Shown here: positions 1-6,189 of the stretch, one piece after another
Layout: every line of letters begins with the position of its first letter
Position numbering within the stretch: the first letter of the stretch is position 1
From: Clostridiales bacterium
Lineage (GTDB): Bacteria > Bacillota > Clostridia > Christensenellales > Aristaeellaceae
DNA: 6,189 nucleotides
Direction: 5' to 3'
Assembly (NCBI GenBank): GCA_022776785.1
Contig: JALFHA010000065.1
Span: forward strand, 1 to 6,189
Notes under the pieces: generated by a model
The model's database searches: none
Seen by the model: only the letters and a program-made list of their open reading frames with translations
Told to the model about the DNA's origin: nothing
Position numbers and translations under genes: made by a program

Positions 1-104
1 TGCTCTGAAACTGCTTTTTCTTTTGAACAATAAGGGAACATTGGGCTGCCGCCCAAACCTGCTTGAGGGATTTCATCCCTCAAACTCCCTTCTTCGCTTC
101 GCGC
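1..104. repeat. Dispersed hairpin repeat, copy A
   Basis: This stretch aligns along its whole length with 2425-2523. Both begin with the same 17 bases (TGCTCTGAAACTGCTTT), share a 22-base identical block (41-62 and 2463-2484), and end in TCGCTTCGCGC. It contains two perfect hairpins. One is TTGGGC-TGCC-GCCCAA at 41-56. The other is TTGAGGGAT-TTC-ATCCCTCAA at 63-83, a 9-bp stem. The second hairpin sits where copy B has a differently sequenced stem, so structure is kept better than sequence. The match starts at base 1, so the repeat may continue beyond the left edge. No gene is visible in it. I do not recognise a named repeat family. It could be a REP-like or MITE-like intergenic element. Confidence 0.82.
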
Positions 105-209
105 TTATATTCGAGCTTTTAAGTGCAAGACAGTATAACACTGTCTCCCCGTCAGGTATCGCTTCGCTCCCTGACTGCTGTTACGGAATTGCTTCGCAAA
201 TGGGTTACG
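101..209. other. Non-coding hairpin-rich spacer between repeat copies A and C
   Basis: No gene is visible here. Three further inverted repeats follow one another. GCGCTTA (101-107) pairs with TAAGTGC (120-126), with one G-T wobble. AGACAGT-ATAAC-ACTGTCT is a perfect 7-bp stem at 128-146. GTCAGG (151-156) pairs with CCTGAC (170-175) around a loop containing GCTTCGC. A second GCTTCGC at 191-197 sits in a weak stem (TTGC/GCAA) between two GTTACG direct repeats (180-185 and 204-209). The region continues the hairpin style of the flanking repeats and is probably a more diverged part of the same mosaic. Function is unknown. Confidence 0.55.
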
Positions 210-246
210 TTAGGGCTGCCGCCCTAAAACCCGCCAAGGGACTTCG
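210..246. repeat. Dispersed hairpin repeat, copy C, left part
   Basis: This segment matches the middle of copy B. It has the hairpin TTAGGGC-TGCC-GCCCTAA (210-227), with the same TGCC loop as copies A and B but one extra A-T pair in the stem. Bases 227-246 then match 2477-2496 at 19 of 20 positions. The match stops at the sequence ACTTCG, inside what is a hairpin loop in copy B, and resumes at 405. Confidence 0.75.
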
Positions 247-404
247 ATCCGGGACTATCTGCCCGTTCTCCATCGGCTTCATCCGCCGGGGAACGCACAT
301 AGTCGCATCCAAAGGATGCTCCTTGTGGTTCCCGACGCTCCGTCCACCTTCATCCGCCGCAGGCGGCGGTGGACTCCAGTCCCACCGGCAGCGCCGATTA
401 CGAA
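247..404. repeat. 158-bp hairpin-rich segment interrupting repeat copy C
   Basis: This segment separates the two halves of a copy that is continuous at 2463-2523, so it looks like an insertion into the repeat, or the repeat looks like a deletion derivative. It is not coding in any convincing frame. It contains strong inverted repeats. CGTTCTC (264-270) pairs with GGGAACG (289-295), with an inner CGGC/GCCG. GGGAAC (289-294) pairs with GTTCCC (328-333), enclosing the perfect GCATCC-AAA-GGATGC (305-319). GTCCACC (342-348) pairs with GGTGGAC (368-374), enclosing CCGCC-GCA-GGCGG (354-366). GGACT-CC-AGTCC lies at 371-382. The first two overlap and exclude each other. A short TTCG/CGAA pair (243-246 and 401-404) flanks the segment, too weak to call terminal inverted repeats. 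Confidence 0.55.
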
Positions 405-431
405 CCCCTTGACCCCTTCTTCGCTTCGCGC
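405..431. repeat. Dispersed hairpin repeat, copy C, right part
   Basis: These 27 bases match the end of copy B (2497-2523) at 26 positions; the one difference is T at 420 against A at 2512. They end in the same TCGCTTCGCGC as copies A and B. Together with 210-246 this completes a third member of the repeat. The CCCTTG at 406-411 can still pair with CAAGGG at 235-240 across the intervening segment, so the original stem would enclose the 158-bp segment in a folded transcript. Confidence 0.75.
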
Positions 432-453
432 CTGTCCCGCATTTTTGCAAAGG

Positions 454-483
454 AAAAAGCTCCCCTCCGCATGGGAGGGGAGC
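454..483 (-). terminator. Intrinsic terminator after oppA
   Basis: Read on the minus strand, 24 bases after the oppA stop there is a perfect 10-bp GC-rich stem, GCTCCCCTCC (483-474), with loop CATGC and return arm GGAGGGGAGC (468-459). A run of five T follows (458-454). This is a textbook Rho-independent terminator and marks the 3' end of the operon transcript, with the repeat array lying beyond it. Confidence 0.94.
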
Positions 484-507
484 CCGCCAGTTCTAGCGCT
501 GAATCAA

Positions 508-2277
508 TCAGTTCTCGATGTAGGCGTAGTTCCAGACGATGTCGCCGGTCGGCAGAATCGCAAGGTTCTTGATGTTAGACTTGACCATCGTCGGGTTGGT
601 GTAGAAGTACAGCGGAGCCACAGCGCCGGTGCTCATCAGGATGTTCTCGGCCTGCGCGCACAGCTCGGCACGCTCAGCCATGTCGGTGCTGTTCTTGATC
701 TGCGCCACGAGCGCATCGTAGGCGTCAGCCCAGGTCTGGTCGAAGTTAGCGCCCCAGTTCGCGCCGATACCGGCTTCCTTGGTGTTCTCGGTGTAGCGGG
801 TGTAGTCGCCCACCGGCTGGCCAAGGCGCGGATAGTTGTTGCCAGAGTTGCTGATGAAGATCTCCAGGAAGTTCACGCAGTCGTTGAAGTCGGCAACCCA
901 GCCCATGCGGGAGGCCTCGGCGTCGCCGGCCTTGAGCTTGGTCTGGAGGGTCGCCCACGCCTCGGTGTTGATCGTCGCGTTGACGCCGATCATCTCCCAG
1001 CAGGCCTGCACGTACTGCACGATCGCAGAGTTGGTCGCATTCTGGTTGAAGGAGAACTCGAAGCCCGGGATATCGGTGAACTTCACGTCGCCGGTCTCGA
1101 GGCTGCCGGTGTAGGTGTAGCCCAGATCCATCAGCATCTTGATGCCCGTGACCTGATCCTCGGTGTAGGCCGGGTACTCAGCGGACGGGGTGGCGGTGCC
1201 GGTGTACCAGGTGCCGTAGATGGAGCCCTCGCCGCGGGTGACCTGCGTGTTGCCGTCGCCCAGAGCCGGCGGATAGAAGCCGTTGGCCGGGACCTGGCCG
1301 CCCATGGTCACGTAGTCAACGAGGTCCTGACGGTTGATCATCAGGCCGAGCGCGAAGCGCGCAGCGGACTGCTCCTTCTGCGTGAAGGCCTTGCCCTCGG
1401 GAGAGAGGTCCTTGTGCACGTTGAACAGGACGTAGTAGGTGCCGATCTGCTCGTACATCGTCAGCTCACCCGGATACTGGGCGTTCAGGCGATCGAACTC
1501 GGTCGGGTCCATCGTCTGGATGACGGAAACCGCGTCGGACTCGTAGGCAGCCAGGATAGCCACGCTGTCCTCGGAGAGGTAAGCGTTCACGCCGCCGAGC
1601 TTAACCTCGTCAGCATTCCAGTAGTAGGGGTTCTTCTCGTAGGTCACCACGTCGTCCACCTTGAAGGAGGTGACGCGGAAGGGGCCGGTGCCGATGTAGG
1701 TCTCCGGGTTGACCGCCCAGGCGCCCTCGTCGTCAGCCAGCTCGGTCTTGACCGGGTAGAAGGTGGTGAAGCCGCACAGCTCCAGGAAGTACGCGCAGGG
1801 CGCCTTCAGGGTGACGGTGACGGTGCGGGCGGCGTCGTCGGCCACCACGTTCAGGCTGCCGGTGCCGTAGCCGTCGATGACGTCGAACAGGAAGCCGTAG
1901 GACGCGCCGAGCTTCTCATCGGCCGCGCGGTTCCAGCTCTTGACGACGTCGCTGGCGACAAAGTCGCTGCCGTCGGACCACTTGAGGCCCTCGCGCAGGG
2001 TGAAGACGTACACGAGGCCGTCATCGGAGATGGTGTAGCTCTCTGCGAGCTCCGGCTCCTTGGTGACAACGCCGTCCACGACGCGGGTGCCCATCAGGCC
2101 GGAGAAGGCCAGACGGATGAGGTTGGAGCCGGTGGACGCGGAGTTGAGCGCCGGGTCCATCGTCTCAGGCGTGCCGCCGCCGTACATCACGGAGACGATC
2201 TCGCCATCGGCCAGGGCCGTCATGCCAAGCGCCATAACCATGACGAGCGCCAGCACGAGAGCAAGAAGCTTTTTCAT
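508..2277 (-). CDS. oppA: Peptide ABC transporter solute-binding protein (OppA/DppE type, SBP family 5)
   Basis: This 589-residue extracytoplasmic binding protein captures the peptide and delivers it to the OppB/OppC channel. The length is normal for the family. Family 5 hallmarks are visible in order: the block from AESYTISDDGLVYVF to the tryptophan of VVKSW (about 78-115, including GLKWSDG), then GTGPFRVTSF with YEKNPYYWN (196-221), ARFALGLMINRQDL (306-319) and ADFNDCVNFLEIF (462-474). The first 23 residues form a signal peptide: two lysines, a hydrophobic core, and an ALA-DGE type I cleavage site near 23/24. No cysteine occurs at the cleavage site, so there is no lipobox, whereas most monoderm homologues are lipoproteins. 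Five cysteines lie in the mature part (161, 168, 426, 467, 540). The start is fixed by the signal peptide and the strong ribosome-binding site. The gene lies last, 276 bp after oppF, and ends in a clear terminator. Substrate specificity cannot be inferred. Confidence 0.95.
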   Translation of the reverse strand: MKKLLALVLALVMVMALGMTALADGEIVSVMYGGGTPETMDPALNSASTGSNLIRLAFSGLMGTRVVDGVVTKEPELAESYTISDDGLVYVFTLREGLKWSDGSDFVASDVVKSWNRAADEKLGASYGFLFDVIDGYGTGSLNVVADDAARTVTVTLKAPCAYFLELCGFTTFYPVKTELADDEGAWAVNPETYIGTGPFRVTSFKVDDVVTYEKNPYYWNADEVKLGGVNAYLSEDSVAILAAYESDAVSVIQTMDPTEFDRLNAQYPGELTMYEQIGTYYVLFNVHKDLSPEGKAFTQKEQSAARFALGLMINRQDLVDYVTMGGQVPANGFYPPALGDGNTQVTRGEGSIYGTWYTGTATPSAEYPAYTEDQVTGIKMLMDLGYTYTGSLETGDVKFTDIPGFEFSFNQNATNSAIVQYVQACWEMIGVNATINTEAWATLQTKLKAGDAEASRMGWVADFNDCVNFLEIFISNSGNNYPRLGQPVGDYTRYTENTKEAGIGANWGANFDQTWADAYDALVAQIKNSTDMAERAELCAQAENILMSTGAVAPLYFYTNPTMVKSNIKNLAILPTGDIVWNYAYIEN

Positions 2278-2285
2278 TGGATATT

Positions 2286-2292
2286 CCTCCTT
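2286..2292 (-). promoter_or_regulatory. Strong ribosome-binding site of oppA
   Basis: On the minus strand AAGGAGG lies 8 bases before the ATG at 2277. It is near-perfectly complementary to the 16S rRNA 3' end and is at least as good as the sites of the genes upstream. This fits the need for more binding protein than permease, and it fixes the start codon. Confidence 0.9.
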
Positions 2293-2317
2293 ATGAAATT
2301 AGGGTGCCAAAGGATCT

Positions 2318-2405
2318 ATTGAAACGCCGGGGCGTTCAATACAATGTAGAGGCCTTTACTGATTTGCAGCCGAATCCTTGCTTTGCAAATCCAACCCGTT
2401 TCAAT
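2318..2405 (-). promoter_or_regulatory. oppA leader with mutually exclusive pairings (candidate regulatory structure)
   Basis: Read toward oppA, three related segments follow one another: ATTGAAACG (2405-2397), ATTGAACGCC (2340-2331) and GGCGTTTCAAT (2328-2318). The third can pair with the second as a local hairpin (9-10 bp with one bulged base), or its CGTTTCAAT can pair perfectly over 9 bp with the first, enclosing about 70 bases. The enclosed part has its own hairpin, GATTTGCA (2391-2384) with TGCAAATC (2368-2361). The last arm ends about 25 bases before the ribosome-binding site. No T-tract follows, so this is not an attenuator terminator. It may tune oppA translation or mRNA stability, act as an operator, or be part of a repeat element. 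I see no convincing -35/-10 pair here. Confidence 0.4.
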
Positions 2406-2424
2406 CGTAGGATGCTGCGCAGCC

Positions 2425-2523
2425 TGCTCTGAAACTGCTTTCTTAACAGAATAAGGGGAACGTTGGGCTGCCGCCCAAACCTGCCAAGGGACTTCGCCCC
2501 TTGACCCCTTCATCGCTTCGCGC
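2425..2523. repeat. Dispersed hairpin repeat, copy B, inside the opp operon
   Basis: This is the intact 99-bp relative of copy A (1-104) and of split copy C. It contains TTGGGC-TGCC-GCCCAA (2463-2478) and CAAGGG-loop-CCCTTG (2485-2503), and ends in TCGCTTCGCGC. It sits between oppF and oppA and would be transcribed within the operon mRNA, starting about 30 bases after the oppF stop. REP elements in the same kind of position, such as between malE and malF of E. coli, are known to stabilise the upstream message. A similar role here is only inference. There is no T-tract, so it is not a standard terminator. A GC-rich palindrome, GCTGCGCAGC, lies just outside it at 2414-2423. Confidence 0.82.
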
Positions 2524-2553
2524 GGCTCCATGCAAATCTGCAATAAATCCTTG

Positions 2554-3530
2554 TTACAGGTTATGGCACGCGGCGACGTGGCCGGGCGCGACCTCGCGCA
2601 GCTCGGGGCGGCACTCGGCGCACTTGGCCGTGGCGCGGGAGCAGCGCGTGCGGAACGGACAGCCGCTGGGCATGCGCATGGGGCTGGGCACGTCGCCCTC
2701 AAGCACGATGCGCTGGCTCTCCCGCGCGCGGTTCGGGTCGGGAATCGGCACGGCGGAGAGCAGGGAGATCGTGTACGGGTGCGCGGGGTGGCGGTGCAGC
2801 TCGTTGGCCTCGGCCATCTCGACGATGTGGCCCAGATACATGACCGCGATGCGGTCGGAGATGTGCTTGACGACGCTCAGGTCGTGCGCGATGAACAGGT
2901 AGGACAGCCCCATCTGGTGCTGGAGATCCTCGAGCATGTTGACGACCTGCGCCTGAATGGACACGTCCAGCGCGGAGACCGGCTCGTCGCAGACGATGAA
3001 CTCCGGGTTGGAGGCGAGCGCGCGGGCGATGCCGATGCGCTGGCGCTGGCCGCCGGAGAACTCATGCGCGTAGCGCGTCGCCTGCTCGCTGGAAATGCCG
3101 ACCGTCGCCAGCAGCTCGCGCACGCGCTCGTTGCGCTCCTGCTTGGTCTTGCACAGCCTGTGCACGTCAATCGGCTCGGCCACGATGTCACCGACCGTCA
3201 TGCGCGGGTTCAGCGAGGAATATGGGTCCTGAAAGACCATCTGCGCACGGCGGCGGAACTCGCTCATCGTGCTCTTGTCCACCTTCCTGCCGTCGAAGAT
3301 GACCTCGCCGGCGGTGGGCTTGTACAGGTGCAGCAGCGCGCGGCCGACGGTCGTCTTGCCGCAGCCGGACTCGCCGACCAAACCGAGCGTCTCGCCGCGC
3401 CCGATGGAAAAGGACACATCGTCCACGGCCTTGAGCATGGCCGTCTTCATGAAGCCCGCGGCCACCTGAAAGTACAGCTTGAGATTACGCACCTCAACGA
3501 GCGGCGCGTCTGCTCTCTTTTCGTTTTCGC

Positions 3531-3534
<4 letters not shown>
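2554..3534 (-). CDS. oppF: Oligopeptide ABC transporter ATP-binding protein OppF
   Basis: This is one of two cytoplasmic ATPases that power peptide import, working as a heterodimer with OppD. Its 326 residues are typical. Visible motifs are Walker A GESGCGKT (54-61), Q-loop glutamine 102 in FQDP, the ABC signature FSGGQRQR (159-166), Walker B FIVCDEP (179-185, with catalytic E184), D-loop SALD (187-190) and switch histidine 217. The C-terminal oligopeptide-transporter domain has the family cysteine pattern: CPFRTRC (292, 298), then C305, C308 and C323. The YSSLNP after the Q-loop and QVVNMLEDLQ are typical of the OppF/DppF branch. Its ATG overlaps the oppD stop (ATGA), which implies translational coupling. 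An AGGGAGG site (3544-3550) lies 9 bases upstream, inside oppD. The stop is TAA at 2554. It could equally be called DppF. Confidence 0.95.
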
Positions 3535-4613
<1,079 letters not shown>

Positions 4614-4623
4614 GTTGTTCTTT

Positions 4624-4630
4624 CCTCCTT
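4624..4630 (-). promoter_or_regulatory. Ribosome-binding site deciding the oppD start
   Basis: AAGGAGG on the minus strand lies 10 bases before the ATG at 4613 and 16 bases before the alternative ATG at 4607. The first spacing is the workable one, so oppD is taken to start at 4613. The site fills the short gap between oppC and oppD. Confidence 0.8.
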
Positions 4631-4638
4631 CTCACGTC

Positions 4639-5697
4639 TCAGGAGCGCAGCTTGGGGTCAAACGCATCGCGCAGGCCATTGCCAAGCAGGTTGAACGAGA
4701 GGACGATCAGGAAAATCGACATCGCCGGGAACAGCAGCATGTACGGATAGGACACCAGACCGCTGCGCGCGTCGGAGGCGAGGCTGCCCAGCGAGGGCAT
4801 CGGCATGGACACGCCCATGCCCACGAAGGACAGGAAGGACTCCGTGAAGATCGCGCTGGGAATCTGCATCGCCGCGGTGATGATGATGACGGAGACGCAG
4901 TTGGGAATCATGTGCTTGCGGATGATGTGCGCGGCGGAGGCGCCCATCGCCTTGGCGGCAAGGACGTACTCCTGCTCCTTGATGGAGAGGATCTGGCCGC
5001 GCACCTGCCGGGCCATGCCGACCCAGTAGAGCAGGCCGAAGACGATGAAGATGGAGATCATGCCCGCGCCGAGCTTGACGACCATCTGGTTTTTCGAGGT
5101 ACTGATGACGTCCTTGATGGCTACGGAGAGCAGGATGACGATCAGCACGTCCGGCAGGGAGTAGATGATATCGACGATGCGCATCATCACCAGATCGACC
5201 TTGCCGCCGAAGTAGCCCGATATCGAGCCGTAGATGATACCGATGAACACGACGATCAGCGCGGAGATAAAGCCGACCATCAGTGAGATGCGCGTGCCGT
5301 AGATGACGCGGATGCAGTAGTCGCGCCCGAGGTTGTCGGTGCCCATGATGTGGGGGAAGACCTTCTCGCCGGCGTTGATGCGCACCATTTCCTTCTTGGA
5401 GTACTCAAACGGGCGCAGGTACTTGGCGGTCACGTCCTGCTGGGTGTAGTTGTAGGGGTAGAACATCGGCACGAAGATGGCAATCAGCGTGATAGCGATG
5501 AGGATAATCAGGCAGGCCATCGCCATTTTGTTCTTGACAAAACGACGCATCGCGTCCTTCATGAAGGAGACGGATTCGCGCTGGGTGACGATCTGCGCCT
5601 TCTCCTCGTCGCTGGCGCGGTCAAAGAGGTTGGGGTCGATCTGAAAGCTCAGGGGATTCTTCTTCAGCTTCTTGTCAGATGTCTTGTTCATTTCCAT
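4639..5697 (-). CDS. oppC: Oligopeptide ABC transporter permease OppC
   Basis: This inner channel subunit (352 residues) pairs with OppB in the membrane. A cytoplasmic N-terminus of about 55 residues, common in Firmicute OppC, precedes the first membrane segment (about 58-80). Further hydrophobic segments lie near 137-160, 178-196, 210-228, 267-290 and 318-340. The family motif GTDNLGRD is at 119-126, and the EAA loop that docks onto the ATPase is EYVLAAKAMGASAAHIIRKH (243-262) followed by MIPN. The protein ends in the usual GLRDAFDPKLR. The loop between segments 3 and 4 (about 195-210) is longer than in E. coli OppC as I recall that sequence. The start ATG at 5697 has GAGG (5708-5711) 10 bases upstream; a second ATG two codons later is less well placed. 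The gene follows oppB by 22 bp and precedes oppD by 25 bp, so all are one transcript. Confidence 0.95.
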   Translation of the reverse strand: MEMNKTSDKKLKKNPLSFQIDPNLFDRASDEEKAQIVTQRESVSFMKDAMRRFVKNKMAMACLIILIAITLIAIFVPMFYPYNYTQQDVTAKYLRPFEYSKKEMVRINAGEKVFPHIMGTDNLGRDYCIRVIYGTRISLMVGFISALIVVFIGIIYGSISGYFGGKVDLVMMRIVDIIYSLPDVLIVILLSVAIKDVISTSKNQMVVKLGAGMISIFIVFGLLYWVGMARQVRGQILSIKEQEYVLAAKAMGASAAHIIRKHMIPNCVSVIIITAAMQIPSAIFTESFLSFVGMGVSMPMPSLGSLASDARSGLVSYPYMLLFPAMSIFLIVLSFNLLGNGLRDAFDPKLRS

Positions 5698-5719
5698 TCT
5701 TGTTTCACCTCAGGACTCG

Positions 5720-6189
5720 TCAGGAGAGATCGATGCGCGGGTCGAGCAGCTTGTAGACCACGTCGGCCAGGAAGTTCATCGTCACAATGAGGATGGCCAG
5801 GAAGATGGTCACGCCCATAATCATCATGTAGTCGGTTCGCAGCATGCTGTTGACGAACAGGCGGCCCAGACCCGGCACGGAGAAGATGTTCTCCACGACC
5901 ATCGAGCCGGTGAGGATGCCGGCCATCATCGGGCCAGCGTAGGTGACGACCGGGCCCATCGCGTTCTTGAGCGCGTGCTTGAAGATGACCTTCGCATTTT
6001 TGAGGCCCTTCGCGCGCGCGGTACGGATGTAATCCTGCCCCAGCACGTCGAGCATGCTCGAGCGCTCCAGACGCGTGATGTAGGCCATCGGGTAGAGCGA
6101 GAGGGAAATCATCGGCAGGATCATGCCGCCCGGTTGATTCGCCATCGTCGGCAGCCACTTGAGCTGGAGCGCAAAGACGATCAGCAGCA
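5720..6189 (-). CDS. oppB: Oligopeptide ABC transporter permease OppB (C-terminal part, cut by window edge)
   Basis: This is the last 155 residues of the other channel subunit; the frame stays open to the right edge, so the true start lies outside. The MANQ methionine at 6145 is internal, because the frame upstream still reads as family sequence (LLIVFALQLKWLPT). Visible parts, numbered from the edge, are the EAA loop YIRTARAKGLKNAKVIFKHA (53-72) followed by LKN, the conserved VENIFSVPGLGRL (98-110), a final membrane segment (about 120-142) and the family ending LLDPRIDLS. It stops with TGA at 5720, 22 bp before oppC. The operon promoter must lie beyond 6189. DppB is an equally valid name. 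Confidence 0.93.
   Translation of the reverse strand, partial: LLIVFALQLKWLPTMANQPGGMILPMISLSLYPMAYITRLERSSMLDVLGQDYIRTARAKGLKNAKVIFKHALKNAMGPVVTYAGPMMAGILTGSMVVENIFSVPGLGRLFVNSMLRTDYMMIMGVTIFLAILIVTMNFLADVVYKLLDPRIDLS

Noticed and set aside
23..450. Short frames through the left repeat region (23-412 plus, 205-450 minus)
   Set aside because: They run through hairpin repeats, show no domain, and their composition follows the repeats rather than codon use.
1..450. Possible CRISPR array or structured RNA gene at the left edge
   Set aside because: The repeats are not evenly spaced, units differ in length, and no spacer pattern is present. No promoter or known RNA fold is recognisable, so only a repeat call is supported.
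316..2322. Long plus-strand open frame of 668 codons opposite oppA
   Set aside because: It is the antisense shadow of oppA in GC-rich DNA. Its translation is a low-complexity mix rich in V, G, A, L, R and H with no recognisable domain, while the minus strand has clear family 5 binding-protein motifs, a signal peptide, a strong ribosome-binding site and a terminator.
2278..2400. A promoter or T-box/riboswitch ahead of oppA
   Set aside because: No -35/-10 pair with good matches and correct spacing was found (TACATT near 2345 has no partner), and no T-box or known riboswitch core was recognised.
2463..2503. Terminator between oppF and oppA
   Set aside because: The hairpins are strong, but no T-tract follows them on the minus strand, so a standard intrinsic terminator is not supported.
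2316..2702. Minus-strand frame of 128 codons crossing the oppF end and the leader
   Set aside because: It overlaps the oppF C-terminus in another frame and continues through repeat copy B, with no supporting motif.

Overview
The window holds the 3' part of an oligopeptide/dipeptide-type (Opp/Dpp) ABC importer operon, all on the minus strand. Read in the direction of transcription, from the right edge leftwards, the order is oppB (permease, 5' end outside the window), oppC (permease), oppD (ATPase), oppF (ATPase), a 276-bp non-coding gap, oppA (solute-binding protein), a strong intrinsic terminator, then about 450 bp of repeat-rich non-coding DNA. The four permease/ATPase genes are tightly packed (22 and 25 bp gaps, then an ATGA overlap), so they are almost certainly co-transcribed and translationally coupled. 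OppA captures peptides outside the membrane, OppB and OppC form the channel, and OppD and OppF drive transport with ATP. The exact substrate cannot be read from the sequence.

The host looks like a GC-rich Firmicute of the Clostridia type. The grounds are purine-rich Shine-Dalgarno sites close to AAGGAGG, the MKKLLALVLALVM-style signal peptide, an OppC with a long cytoplasmic N-terminus, and TGA and TAA stops in an ordinary genetic code. The species cannot be named from this window. The transporter itself is ordinary, with all ATPase motifs intact and no frameshifts seen.

The unusual content is in the two non-coding stretches. Both carry members of a roughly 100-bp hairpin-forming repeat. Copy A (1-104) lies at the left edge and copy B (2425-2523) lies inside the operon between oppF and oppA. 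A third copy, C, is split: its left part (210-246) and right part (405-431) match copy B on either side of a single junction, with 158 bp of other hairpin-rich DNA between them. Stems are kept between copies while the stem bases change, which suggests the folded form matters.

Between copy B and oppA, the oppA leader contains three segments that can pair in two mutually exclusive ways. OppA has a signal peptide but no lipobox cysteine, which is unusual for the binding protein of a monoderm bacterium. I found no RNA genes, CRISPR array, insertion sequence with a transposase, or convincing promoter.
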